The translations under genes and the position numbers were made by a program. From assembly GCA_964542875.1 (NCBI GenBank), contig CAZIWA010000139.1:1-14182 (forward strand): a stretch of 14,182 nt of DNA. Reading direction: 5' to 3'. This DNA comes from CAZGOM01 sp964542875 (GTDB lineage Bacteria > Planctomycetota > Phycisphaerae > Phycisphaerales > Phycisphaeraceae). How positions within the stretch are numbered: position 1 is the first letter of the stretch; each line of letters opens with the position of its first letter. This document shows positions 1-7,274 of this stretch, in pieces. A model generated the notes under the pieces. The model did not search any database. It had not been told where the DNA came from and was given only the letters and a program-made list of their open reading frames with translations.

Positions 1-1939
1 CGATGCCGAGGGTGACGGCGAAGCCGCGGATGTCGGCGCTGCCGGTGTAGTAAAGAATGATGGAGGTGCAGAGGGTGGTGACGTGGGAGTCGAAGATGGA
101 AGAGAAGGCCTTCTGGTAACCCAGGCGGACGGCGACCTTGACGGGGTTGCCGCGTTCGAGCTCTTCGCGGAGACGTTCAAAGACCAGCACGTTGGTATCG
201 ACAGCCATGCCGATGGTGAGGACGAGGCCGGCGATGCCGCCGAGGGTGAAGGTGGCTTCGAAGAGGGCCATGGAGCCCAGGACGATGAGCACGTTGAGCA
301 GCAGGGCGATGTTGGCGATGAGGCCGTTGAAGAAGTAGTAACCGGCCATGAAGAGGGCGGTGACGACGAAAGCGCCGACGACGGCCATGAGGCCGGAGCG
401 AAGGTTGTCCTGGCCGAACTGGGGGCCGGTGGTTTTGACGGAGATGGGTTCTTCGGAGAGCTGGGCCTTGAGTGCGCCGGCTTTGAGCGTGCGGACGATG
501 AAGTCTGCGTCGGTGGCGCTGTACCCGCCGTTGCCGGAGGTGATCTGGCCGGAGTTGTGGATCTGGTTGTTGATGGTGGCGGTGGAGGCGACTTTGCCGT
601 CGAGGACGATGGCCATCTGTTCGCCGCGGTGAGAGCCGGTCATGGTGGCCATGAGGTCGCCGCCGACGGCGTTGAGCTGGAATTCAATGCAGCGGAAGCC
701 TTTTTCGTCGCGGCCGATGCCGCCGTGGACGAGACGCCAGCCGGGGTCTTTATCCGTGAGGCTGGAGCCCTTGGTGTTGGCCATGAGGGCGTAGTACTTA
801 CCGGCGTAGGGCTGGGCGACTAAACCATAGAAGAAGGAGACAGGGTTTTGGGCGAGCCGTTCGCGGTCTTCGGGGGTTTTGGCGTAGCCTTTGGTGTCGA
901 TTTCGAGCCAGCGCCAGGGTTTGTCCTGACCGGCGCGGGGGCCGCGTTCCTGGAGTTGGGCGATGTAGTCGGCCACTTCAGGGGTGGAGGGGTTGGCGGC
1001 GATGCGGAACTCCAGGACGCCCGAACCCTTAAGGAGGGTGATGAGGTCGGAGGGATCGTCCAAGGGGCCCTTGACGGATTCGTACTTTTGATAAGCGATG
1101 GCCAGATCGGCGATTTTGGTCGCCATGCTGGGATGGGCTGCGGTGAGCTTGGTCTGCTGCGCTGCGCGGGGGCTGGGCTGTTCGCCGGCCTTGGTTTTGA
1201 TGGGTTTGTCGGAGGCTTCGAGCCAGCCGTCGATTTCAAGGGCGGTGAGGTTGTCGGCGAGGATGGCGTCGCGGAGCTTGTTGTAAGCGTCGCGGGCCTG
1301 GCGGAAGTCCTTGGCGCTCTGGGTGATCTGGGCGCGCAGGGACTTGGCCTTGTTGTCGTAGGCGGTTTTTTCCGCGGCGGGGGCGCTTTCAGCCGGGGTG
1401 GCCAGGGCGTCAAGCTCGGCCTGGGTTTTGTCGTAGGGCTTGCGGGCGACCTGCATCTGGTCGTATGCGGCGGCGAGGTCCTGCAGGCGCTTGAGGCGGA
1501 TGGGGTCGTTTTGCGCGAAGACCGTGAAGGCCTTTTCCCGAGCGTCGGGGGTGGCGGCCAGTGCGGCGTCCATGTCCCGGGGCTGGATGTTGGACTTTAA
1601 GAGGACTTCGCGTGCGGCCTGGAATTCCTTGCGGCGCTTGGCGACTTCGGGCGAGGCGTGGGCCATCTGGATTTCAATCCGGTGGCCGGCCTGGCGACGC
1701 CAGATGAGGTTGCGGACGCCGTTTGGGTCAACGCGGTTCTGGAGGACGGCGATGGTGTCGTCAATTTCCTGGTCTGCGTTGGAGGCGCCTTCCTTGACGA
1801 GGGCCTGGTAGACGAGGGTGGTGCCGCCTGAGAGGTCCAGCCCCGGCTTGAGCTTGCGCTCAGGGGGATAGATGCACAGGAGGCAGAGTGCCACCACAAG
1901 GAGAATGACGAGGGGTTTCCAGAGCGGTACGCGGTCCAT
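1..1939 (-). CDS. secD: Protein translocase subunit SecD (C-terminal end cut by window edge)
   Basis: SecD is a membrane subunit of the Sec translocon that uses the proton gradient to complete protein export. The minus frame is open from an ATG at 1939 to the window edge, giving 646 codons without a stop, so the gene is partial. Residues 8-24 form an N-terminal membrane segment, followed by the family motif GLDLSGG (33-39). GVLEFRI marks the P1 domain core. Near residues 577-593 is the TM4 signature GMAVDTNVLVFERLREE; D581 matches the conserved intramembrane Asp. A charged, Ala/Gln/Lys-rich coiled-coil-like stretch at roughly residues 150-230 makes this SecD longer than the E. coli protein (about 615 aa), whose TM4 motif lies near residue 515. 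It sits 78 bp downstream of yajC and is probably co-transcribed with it. No clear SD precedes the ATG. A SecDF fusion cannot be excluded because the 3' end is missing. Confidence 0.95.
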   Translation of the reverse strand, partial: MDRVPLWKPLVILLVVALCLLCIYPPERKLKPGLDLSGGTTLVYQALVKEGASNADQEIDDTIAVLQNRVDPNGVRNLIWRRQAGHRIEIQMAHASPEVAKRRKEFQAAREVLLKSNIQPRDMDAALAATPDAREKAFTVFAQNDPIRLKRLQDLAAAYDQMQVARKPYDKTQAELDALATPAESAPAAEKTAYDNKAKSLRAQITQSAKDFRQARDAYNKLRDAILADNLTALEIDGWLEASDKPIKTKAGEQPSPRAAQQTKLTAAHPSMATKIADLAIAYQKYESVKGPLDDPSDLITLLKGSGVLEFRIAANPSTPEVADYIAQLQERGPRAGQDKPWRWLEIDTKGYAKTPEDRERLAQNPVSFFYGLVAQPYAGKYYALMANTKGSSLTDKDPGWRLVHGGIGRDEKGFRCIEFQLNAVGGDLMATMTGSHRGEQMAIVLDGKVASTATINNQIHNSGQITSGNGGYSATDADFIVRTLKAGALKAQLSEEPISVKTTGPQFGQDNLRSGLMAVVGAFVVTALFMAGYYFFNGLIANIALLLNVLIVLGSMALFEATFTLGGIAGLVLTIGMAVDTNVLVFERLREELERGNPVKVAVRLGYQKAFSSIFDSHVTTLCTSIILYYTGSADIRGFAVTLGI

Positions 1940-1998
1940 ATTTGCCGTTTATTGAAATGAGAGTGTCGGGATGGAAAAGGAACCCGGTGAGGCGGACA

Positions 1999-2011
1999 GG
2001 CCCTGAGGGCC
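1999..2011 (-). other. Short perfect palindrome in the yajC-secD gap
   Basis: GGCCCTGAGGGCC is a perfect palindrome around a central base and could fold as a 5-bp stem with a 3-nt loop. It lies 6 bp past the yajC stop codon. No U-run follows on the minus strand, so it does not look like an intrinsic terminator. A role in mRNA processing or in setting the yajC/secD ratio is conceivable, but chance formation in GC-rich DNA is equally possible. Confidence 0.3.
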
Positions 2012-2017
2012 GGTCAA

Positions 2018-2467
2018 TCAAGAGGCGGCCGGGGTTTCGTCAGGGAGGACGGTTTGAATGGCGGTCTTGACGAAAGTGAGGCGGTTGCCGGAGCTTTCGA
2101 GTACGACTTCGTCATCGCGGACTTCAACGACGACGGCGCGCAGGCCGCCGACGGTGGTGACGCGGGCACCCTTCTTGAGGGCGTTCATGGTTTCTTCAGC
2201 CTTTTTCTTTTCGCGACGGCTGCCGGACCACATCATGAAGATGATCATGCCGATGACCATGATGAAGATGAGGGACATGCCGTCGAAGCCACCCGGCTTG
2301 GCGGGGGGAGGGGAGCCTGCGCCGGCGGCCTGGCCTGTGCCAGCGCCGGAAGCACCAGCGCCAGCAGGCGCGCCGGTGGGAGCGCCCGCGGGAGCAGCGC
2401 CGGTGGGGGCGCCGGGGGCGACGGAGATACCTTCTTGAGCGAGTGTGAGCATCGAAACGTGAGACAT
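2018..2467 (-). CDS. yajC: Preprotein translocase subunit YajC
   Basis: This is a 149-aa small membrane protein of the SecDF-YajC complex. I chose the ATG at 2467 because AGGAAGG lies about 7 nt upstream of it; an in-frame ATG at 2521 has no such site. Residues 17-58 are a Pro/Ala/Gly/Thr-rich low-complexity stretch. A hydrophobic, Met/Ile-rich membrane segment follows at about 64-80, then a basic stop-transfer run (SRREKKK, from 83). The YajC domain core is KKGARVTTVGGLRAVVVEV. The usual YajC is about 110 aa; the extra length is the low-complexity segment ahead of the membrane helix. It lies between tgt (gap 72 bp) and secD (gap 78 bp) on the same strand, the classical order for this cluster. 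Confidence 0.95.
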   Translation of the reverse strand: MSHVSMLTLAQEGISVAPGAPTGAAPAGAPTGAPAGAGASGAGTGQAAGAGSPPPAKPGGFDGMSLIFIMVIGMIIFMMWSGSRREKKKAEETMNALKKGARVTTVGGLRAVVVEVRDDEVVLESSGNRLTFVKTAIQTVLPDETPAAS

Positions 2468-2539
2468 TGAGAAGCCTTCCTGTACGGACAAAAGGACCGG
2501 TAAAACAGACCGACCCGGCATCGACTCCCATCCTGCCGA

Positions 2540-3697
2540 TCAGGCGGGATTATTTTCGGGGTCGAGGTCGGGCGTCTCAAAAGCCACCGGCCAGCGGCTT
2601 TGGAGGAAAGACCAACTATCATCGGCGATGGCATGCCTGATGTCCAGCATGAACCGCTGGAAGTGACGGATGTTGTGCAGGCTGACGAGGATGGGGCCGA
2701 GCATTTCGTCAGCGGCGAAGAGGTGCCGGAGGTAGCTGCGGGAGAAGCCGCCTGCGCAGGCGGTGCAGTCGCAGGTGGGGTCGATGACGGAGGAATCTTC
2801 GGCGAATTTAGCGTTTCGGAGGCGGATGGCGCCGGTGGGGGTGAAGGCGCTGGCGTTGCGGCCGTTGCGGGTGGGGAGGACGCAATCAAACATGTCCACG
2901 CCGGCGCGGACGGCGGCGAGGATGTCGCGTTCATAGCCGACGCCCATGAGGTACCGGGGTTTATCCCAGGGGAGGAGTGGTGCGGTAAACTCGACAACTT
3001 TCTTGATTTCTTCGAAGCCTTCGCCGACGGCGACGCCGCCGATGGCGTAGCCGGGCTGGTTGAATTTGACGGTTTCGGCGGCGCACCAGGTGCGGAGTTC
3101 AAGGTCGGTGCCGCCTTGGACGATGGGGAAGAGGGCCTGGGTGTGGGGGTTTTTATGGGCGGCGATGGAGCGGTCAAGCCAGAGAAGCGAGCGCTGGCAG
3201 GCACATTTGATCTTTTCGCGGGTGACGCCTTCGCCGGCGGGGGGGCACTCGTCGAAGGCCATCATGATGTCCGGGCCGAGCTGATTTTGGACTTGAATGC
3301 TGCGTTCGGGGGTGAGGTGGTGCATGGAGCCGTCGATGTGGCTCTTGAAGGTGACGCCGTCGTCGGTGATTTTGTTAAGTTTGGACAGGCTAAAGACTTG
3401 AAATCCGCCGGAATCGGTGAGGATGGGGCCGTCCCAGCGCATCCATTTGTGCAGGCCGCCCATGTTTTGGACGAGGTCAGAGCCGGGTCGGAGCATGAGG
3501 TGGTAGGTGTTTGACAGGATGATCTGCGCGCCGGTGCGGGAGACGAGTTCGGGGAGGAGGCCTTTGACGGTGGCCTGGGTGCCGACGGGCATGAAGGCGG
3601 GGGTGTCAAAGGAGCCGTGCGGGGTGTGGACGCGGCCCAGGCGGGCGCTGGAGTCGGAAGTTTTGGCGATGAAGTCGTAGTGGATGGGGTGGGGCAT
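2540..3697 (-). CDS. tgt: Queuine tRNA-ribosyltransferase (tRNA-guanine transglycosylase)
   Basis: Tgt exchanges the wobble guanine (position 34) of GUN-anticodon tRNAs for a 7-deazaguanine precursor (preQ1 in bacteria) in queuosine synthesis; it is cytosolic. The 385-aa length is normal for the family. Visible landmarks are SNTYHLMLRPG (62-72), DSGGFQ with D95 (the base-recognition/general acid-base Asp), DECPP near 149-153, GGVAVGEG near 220-227, and FDCVLPTRNGR (270-280) with D271 as nucleophile. The zinc site is C309-x-C311-x2-C314 with H341. Its place upstream of yajC and secD is the classical bacterial arrangement. The ATG at 3697 lacks a purine-rich SD (the mRNA there reads AATTCCTCC), and a 7-bp-period array begins only 6 nt upstream. 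Confidence 0.97.
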   Translation of the reverse strand: MPHPIHYDFIAKTSDSSARLGRVHTPHGSFDTPAFMPVGTQATVKGLLPELVSRTGAQIILSNTYHLMLRPGSDLVQNMGGLHKWMRWDGPILTDSGGFQVFSLSKLNKITDDGVTFKSHIDGSMHHLTPERSIQVQNQLGPDIMMAFDECPPAGEGVTREKIKCACQRSLLWLDRSIAAHKNPHTQALFPIVQGGTDLELRTWCAAETVKFNQPGYAIGGVAVGEGFEEIKKVVEFTAPLLPWDKPRYLMGVGYERDILAAVRAGVDMFDCVLPTRNGRNASAFTPTGAIRLRNAKFAEDSSVIDPTCDCTACAGGFSRSYLRHLFAADEMLGPILVSLHNIRHFQRFMLDIRHAIADDSWSFLQSRWPVAFETPDLDPENNPA

Positions 3698-3703
3698 GGA
3701 GGA

Positions 3704-3738
3704 ATTTATGATTTAGAATTTGTAAGGTGTGATTTAAA
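3704..3738. repeat. Degenerate 7-bp tandem array (ATTTANN type)
   Basis: Units ATTTATG (3704), ATTTAGA (3711), ATTTGTA (3718), AGGTGTG (3725) and ATTTAAA (3732) follow one another in exact 7-bp register. The stretch is much more AT-rich than its surroundings. It fills most of the 86-bp gap between the first rhomboid-like gene and tgt, where the tgt leader and promoter would be expected, so AT-rich promoter-like words here may simply be repeat units. Confidence 0.6.
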
Positions 3739-3783
3739 GAGGGTTTGTGGTGAGTTTGTGCCGGTCGGTGGTAAGGGTTGTGA

Positions 3784-4653
3784 TTATTTGTTTTTCAGGT
3801 CGGTGGCGCGTTTTAGGGTGCGTTTTTCAGCTTCGGTGAGGCTGGCGAGGGTTTCGCGGCGGACTTTGTCGAGGATTCGGTCGACTTCGACTTCAAGGTC
3901 GGCGAGGTCCTGGGCTTCCTTGGCGCGTTTTTTCTGACGGCGCTCGGCGAGGAATTTAGAGAACCAGCTTTGGCGTCTGATCTGGCCGGCGATCGGATTT
4001 TTTTCTTTGATGACACGGATCCAGAGGTAACCGGTGATGCCGCTGCCTGCGGAGGCGGCAAGGAGAAGAACGGGGCTGAAGCCAAGGACGGTGAAGATGA
4101 CCTGGATGGCGATGATGAAGAAGAGGAACGTTTTAAGGGAGAAGGGGGTTTTGCTGAAAGGGAGCGCACCCTGGAGGTTTTCAAAGCGGAAGATGGCGGC
4201 GACGATGATGCCCAGTACGGGGGCGGCGGCGCCGATGAGGGTGGAATCCTTGGGATTAATGAGGGCGACGAATATGGTGGCGGCCAGCGAGCCGCCCAGG
4301 ACGCAGGCGAGGTAGCAAAGGACGAGCCGCGGCCAACTCCAGACCATTTCAAGCATGCGGGCCATGAAATAGAAGGCGAACATGTTGAGGACGAGGGCGA
4401 TGATGTTTCCTTCGGCGAGGAAATAGGTGAGCATCCGCCAAAGCTGGTGGTCTTGAAAGACGAAGGGCTTGGAGAAAAAGAGATGGAGGCCAGGGCCTTT
4501 TTTAATATCCGGCGAGCCGACGATGCAGATGAGGAACGCGAGCACATGGATGCCGATGATCCAGACCGTGGGCGAGAGAGCCATGGCCTGACGGGGACCG
4601 GTGGGTGGGCGGTCTTCGTCGTAGCGTTCGTAATGCCTGTCGGCTAAACCCAT
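3784..4653 (-). CDS. Rhomboid-fold membrane protein, catalytic residues missing (paralog 1)
   Basis: This 289-aa multi-spanning membrane protein has the rhomboid layout: a membrane helix at about 30-46, WRMLTYFLAEGN (72-83), N90 at the position of the conserved oxyanion Asn of TM2, and a TM4-like segment at 139-155. The expected GxSG nucleophile motif reads GAAA (141-144), so Ser is Ala. The TM2 His position is A86, and the TM6 catalytic His position is S201 (ASAGSG). It is therefore probably not a protease. A charged linker leads to a helical C-terminal domain (about 249-289, RILDKV...SLTEAEK) like the short domain on many bacterial rhomboid-like proteins (I believe DUF6576). The start is set by AGGA 7 nt before the ATG and by matching the paralog; the open frame upstream to 4923 has no SD or paralog similarity. 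The function is unknown. Confidence 0.88.
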   Translation of the reverse strand: MGLADRHYERYDEDRPPTGPRQAMALSPTVWIIGIHVLAFLICIVGSPDIKKGPGLHLFFSKPFVFQDHQLWRMLTYFLAEGNIIALVLNMFAFYFMARMLEMVWSWPRLVLCYLACVLGGSLAATIFVALINPKDSTLIGAAAPVLGIIVAAIFRFENLQGALPFSKTPFSLKTFLFFIIAIQVIFTVLGFSPVLLLAASAGSGITGYLWIRVIKEKNPIAGQIRRQSWFSKFLAERRQKKRAKEAQDLADLEVEVDRILDKVRRETLASLTEAEKRTLKRATDLKNK

Positions 4654-5072
4654 GCCGTGATCCTGCGGGTGCTTGAGTGGAACAGAGGATTGTACGTCGG
4701 CGGATGAAGGAAGGATCAGCGGCGGCGGGTAAAAGCACATGGCAATTGCATTTGACGGAAGCCTGTGCGTCCGGGGTGTCGGGGTTTTCGGGGTATCGAG
4801 GGGCTTTGAGCGAGCCGGCGCCATTGAAAGTGAATGCCGTTTTGCGGCGTAGTCTTCGTTGGGCTCCTGATGGACACCCGACAACCCGCCACCCGATAAC
4901 GCGGGCGCGTTAGCCACCATCAAACGCTTTTACCCAGAGAGGGGGGAGAGCAGAGGTTAAAGACTCGGAAAGACATGCTCACGCGGACGAGAGCATGCCA
5001 CCCGGCAAAGCGAATAGACAAGGGCCCGATGACCTGGGCGCGGGGGTTGAATCGTCAAATACCTTTACTTTC
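4654..5072. other. Intergenic region between the rhomboid paralogs
   Basis: These 419 bp hold no gene I can support. The minus frame of paralog 1 stays open to 4923, but the implied peptide is low in conserved character and has no counterpart in paralog 2. The clearest structure is the palindrome at 4974-4997. I see no confident promoter, although one for paralog 1 may lie here. Confidence 0.5.
4974..4997. repeat. REP-like palindromic element
   Basis: CATGCTC (4974-4980) and GAGCATG (4991-4997) form a perfect 7-bp inverted repeat around a 10-nt loop that can add two more C/G pairs. It is flanked by AAGACTCGG on the left (4960-4968) and TGCCACCCGG on the right (4996-5005), both of which recur in other gaps. 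Read on the minus strand, the hairpin is followed by a T-rich stretch (TCTTTCCGAGTCTTT), so it could also end transcription coming from paralog 2. Confidence 0.55.
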
Positions 5073-5999
5073 TCAGCGGCGAGGAGTGTTTTGGTTTTTG
5101 AGATCGGTGGCGTGTTGGAGGGTGCGCTTTTCTTCTTCGGTGAGGCTGGCGAGGGTTTCATTGCGGACTTTATCGAGGATCCGGTCGACTTCGGCTTCGA
5201 GGGCGAGGATTTCGGCGTCGCGGGCGAGCTCGGCCTGGGTTTTATCGCCTGGGCGGACGGCATGGACGGGGGCCTGAGAGGAGAGGGATTCAAACCAGGC
5301 GGCGAATCGGCGTCGGTTTTTTTGAGGGGCGGTGGGGAGAGATTTGGCGAAGCGGGTGACATAAAGGAAAGCGGCGAGGCCCGCGCCGATGGAGGCGACG
5401 AGCGAGAGCCAGGAGCTGAAGCCCAGCATGGGCATGACGGCCTGGAAGATGATCATGAAGGCGAGGAAGGTGGTGAGCGGGAGAGGGGAATTGGTGTAGA
5501 CGAGGGAGTTTTTGCTGCGGTTGAACTGGACGATGGCGGCGATGAGAAGACCGACGATGGGCGCACTGGGCCCGTAAAGGTAGGGGTGCTGCGGTGTGGT
5601 GAGAAGAGTGATGAGGGTGGCGGCAAGGCCGCCTGCGAGGGCGAAGGCGAGGTAGGCGAGGACGAGCCTGCGCCAGCCCCAGACCATTTCCAGAAGGCGT
5701 GCGGTGAAGAAGAGGGTGAAGAGGTTGATGAAGACGGCCAGGAGGTTGTCTTCGGCGAGGATGTAGGTGACGAGGCGCCAGAGCTGGGCGTGACGGATGG
5801 CCAGGTCGTAAGAGAAGACGAGGGTTTTGCCGGGGCCGGAGATGACGGTGGGCGCGCCGAAGGCACAGTAGAAGTAGCCCAGGACGTGGATGCCGATGAG
5901 CCACATGGTGGCGGAGATGGAGAGCGATTGCCAGGGGCCGGTGGGGGGCCTGTTGTCCTGGTAATCGGCGCGTTCGTAGTGTCTGTCGGCGATGCCCAT
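5073..5999 (-). CDS. Rhomboid-fold membrane protein, catalytic His missing (paralog 2)
   Basis: This 308-aa protein is the tandem paralog of the gene downstream. Both begin MG-x-ADRHYER, share PPTGP and IGIHVL, and end with nearly the same motif (VDRILDKVR.ETLASLT.EEKRTL). Several membrane helices fit the rhomboid fold, with WRLVTYILAEDN (74-85) and N92 at the conserved TM2 Asn. The GxSx motif is GPSA, so Ser145 is kept. The second TM2 His position is A88, and the TM6 catalytic His position is S203 (ASIGAG). It therefore lacks the Ser-His dyad. I place the start at the ATG at 5999, which has AGGA 7 nt upstream exactly as in paralog 1; an in-frame TTG at 6017 is possible but less likely. Proteolysis is improbable; substrate binding or membrane scaffolding, as in iRhoms, is an analogy only. 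Confidence 0.88.
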   Translation of the reverse strand: MGIADRHYERADYQDNRPPTGPWQSLSISATMWLIGIHVLGYFYCAFGAPTVISGPGKTLVFSYDLAIRHAQLWRLVTYILAEDNLLAVFINLFTLFFTARLLEMVWGWRRLVLAYLAFALAGGLAATLITLLTTPQHPYLYGPSAPIVGLLIAAIVQFNRSKNSLVYTNSPLPLTTFLAFMIIFQAVMPMLGFSSWLSLVASIGAGLAAFLYVTRFAKSLPTAPQKNRRRFAAWFESLSSQAPVHAVRPGDKTQAELARDAEILALEAEVDRILDKVRNETLASLTEEEKRTLQHATDLKNQNTPRR

Positions 6000-6074
6000 G
6001 CCGGAATCCTGGGTCAAGAAGGGTCTGGGGTGTTTGGAGGCTGGTCAGAGGGAAGGAAGAGAGGGGGAGGCTGG

Positions 6075-6611
6075 TTATCCGCCGAAGGAGTGGTAGTAGA
6101 GGAGGGTGGCGATGGTTTTGGCGTCTTTGATTTTGTGGTCTTTGACCATCTGGATGGCATCTTGAAGGGCGATGATTTCGGGGGTGATGTGTTCGCCGGT
6201 TTCCAGGCGCTGGCCGATGGGGGTGAGGCCGGTGGCGAGGTAGCAGAACATCGCCTCGGTGCAGATGCCGGGGCTGGTGAAGAAGGTGGTGAGGAGCTTG
6301 ATTTTGTCGGCGCGATAGCCGGCTTCCTCTTCGAGTTCACGGGGGGCGCAGAGGTCCGGCGGCTCCGGTGGTTCGATGGTGCCGGCGGGGAGCTCCCAGA
6401 GGGTTTGGCTGACGGAGACGCGTTCGTTGCGGATCATGACGATGTTCTGATGGTCGACCATGGGGAGGACGACGACCGCACCGGGGTGGACGATGATCTG
6501 CTTGTGGTATTCCTGCCCGGAAGGGTGCTTGACGGGGACATCGACGACATTGAAGCGTTTGCCGTGGAAGAGGGGTTTTTGGCCTGGGAAGGTGAAGTTG
6601 CTGTGTTGCAT
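6075..6611 (-). CDS. Nudix hydrolase, ADP-ribose pyrophosphatase-like
   Basis: This is a 178-aa cytosolic Nudix protein. The Nudix box is complete at residues 77-99: G77, then E83, then R91-E-L-E-E-E-A-G-Y99, matching G-x5-E-x7-R-E-U-x-E-E-x-G-U; its glutamates bind the catalytic divalent metals. It is preceded by LWELPAG, and TSPGI follows about 15 residues after the box, a pattern typical of ADP-ribose pyrophosphatases. The likely reaction is ADP-ribose to AMP plus ribose 5-phosphate, although Nudix specificity cannot be settled from the box. It lies between maf, another nucleotide-cleaning enzyme, and the rhomboid pair on the same strand, with a 75-bp gap to paralog 2. The ATG at 6611 has no SD; a repeat array begins 6 nt upstream. 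Confidence 0.92.
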   Translation of the reverse strand: MQHSNFTFPGQKPLFHGKRFNVVDVPVKHPSGQEYHKQIIVHPGAVVVLPMVDHQNIVMIRNERVSVSQTLWELPAGTIEPPEPPDLCAPRELEEEAGYRADKIKLLTTFFTSPGICTEAMFCYLATGLTPIGQRLETGEHITPEIIALQDAIQMVKDHKIKDAKTIATLLYYHSFGG

Positions 6612-6617
6612 TGATTT

Positions 6618-6651
6618 AAGGTCTGGGTCTGGGGGCTAGGGTCTGGGAGAA
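6618..6651. repeat. Degenerate ~7-bp tandem array (GGGTCTG type)
   Basis: Units are AAGGTCT (6618), GGGTCT (6625, one base short), GGGGGCT (6631), AGGGTCT (6638) and GGGAGAA (6645). The array fills most of the 49-bp gap between maf and the Nudix gene. The core AGGGTCTGGG at 6638-6647 recurs at 6020-6029, in the leader of rhomboid paralog 2. Confidence 0.5.
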
Positions 6652-6660
6652 GACGCGGAA

Positions 6661-7269
6661 TCAGGTTGGGTGAATGCCGTGTTGGGCGAGCAGGGATTTT
6701 AGCTTGGAAACGGGAAGGCCGGTGACGGTGTCGTGGTCGCCTTTGACAGTGATGGGCCAGCCGGCCATGACGCGTTCGGAGAGGTTGTAGCCGCCTGCCT
6801 TGCCTTGCCATTTGTTGGTGGCGAGGTAGGTGTCGATGTGGGCGCGGCCGACATGGCCGACGTGAACAGAAGCGACATCGACAAGGGTGGATTCAAGATT
6901 TGAATGGGGGGTGAGGACCGAGCAAGCCGTGACGACGTGATGGGTTTTGTTTTCAAAGGATTCGAGCATGTGACGCGCGCGAGAAGCGGTGTCCGGGGTG
7001 CCGATGAGCTTGCCGTGTTCGTCAACGCAGATGGTGTCGGCGGCGAGGATGGTGGGGTTTGGGATGTGGGAGAGGGTGGACGAGGCGGCCAGTGCGAGCG
7101 CTTTTTTATGCGCGAGGGTGAGGGCGAGCTGCCTTGCGCCGTCCAGGCCGGTGGCGGCGGCGTCGGGTTGGAGAGGGTCGGAGAAGGGGGATTCAATCTG
7201 GGTGAAGGTGTAGCCAGCGTCTTTTAAGAGCTGGGCGCGGCGGGGGGATTTGCTGGCGAGGATGAGCAT
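6661..7269 (-). CDS. maf: Maf family nucleoside triphosphate pyrophosphatase
   Basis: Maf/YhdE-type proteins hydrolyse non-canonical or excess nucleoside triphosphates (for example dTTP, UTP or modified pyrimidine NTPs) to monophosphate and pyrophosphate, and were first linked to septum inhibition. The 202-aa length is typical. Motifs visible are LASKSPRR (4-11) for phosphate binding, AADT with D78 as the likely general base/metal ligand, GKLIGTP (86-92), WQGKAGGYN (154-162) and the C-terminal VTGLPVSKL. It is the most upstream gene of the minus-strand block; the Nudix gene follows after 49 bp. The ATG at 7269 has no SD. A heptamer array begins 5-8 nt upstream and occupies much of the 59-bp divergent gap shared with the ATPase gene. 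Confidence 0.95.
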   Translation of the reverse strand: MLILASKSPRRAQLLKDAGYTFTQIESPFSDPLQPDAAATGLDGARQLALTLAHKKALALAASSTLSHIPNPTILAADTICVDEHGKLIGTPDTASRARHMLESFENKTHHVVTACSVLTPHSNLESTLVDVASVHVGHVGRAHIDTYLATNKWQGKAGGYNLSERVMAGWPITVKGDHDTVTGLPVSKLKSLLAQHGIHPT

Positions 7270-7274
7270 GGGAA

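Noticed and set aside
83..1600. Long plus-strand open frames rich in Gly/Asp/Val opposite secD
   Set aside because: They are antisense to a clear SecD frame. High GC content and strand skew keep the opposite frames open; they have no recognisable domain.
3700..3783. Promoter for tgt from AT-rich -10-like words
   Set aside because: The AT-rich words coincide with units of the 7-bp array, so matches to consensus are not independent evidence.
4654..4923. Longer N-terminus for rhomboid paralog 1 from an ATG at 4923
   Set aside because: No ribosome site there and no similarity to paralog 2 beyond the shared ribosome-binding stretch; the ATG at 4653 has AGGA at the correct spacing.
4995..6614. 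A 539-codon plus-strand open frame across rhomboid paralog 2 and the Nudix gene
   Set aside because: It is Gly/Glu/Asp-rich and lies opposite two well-supported minus-strand genes, with no domain of its own.
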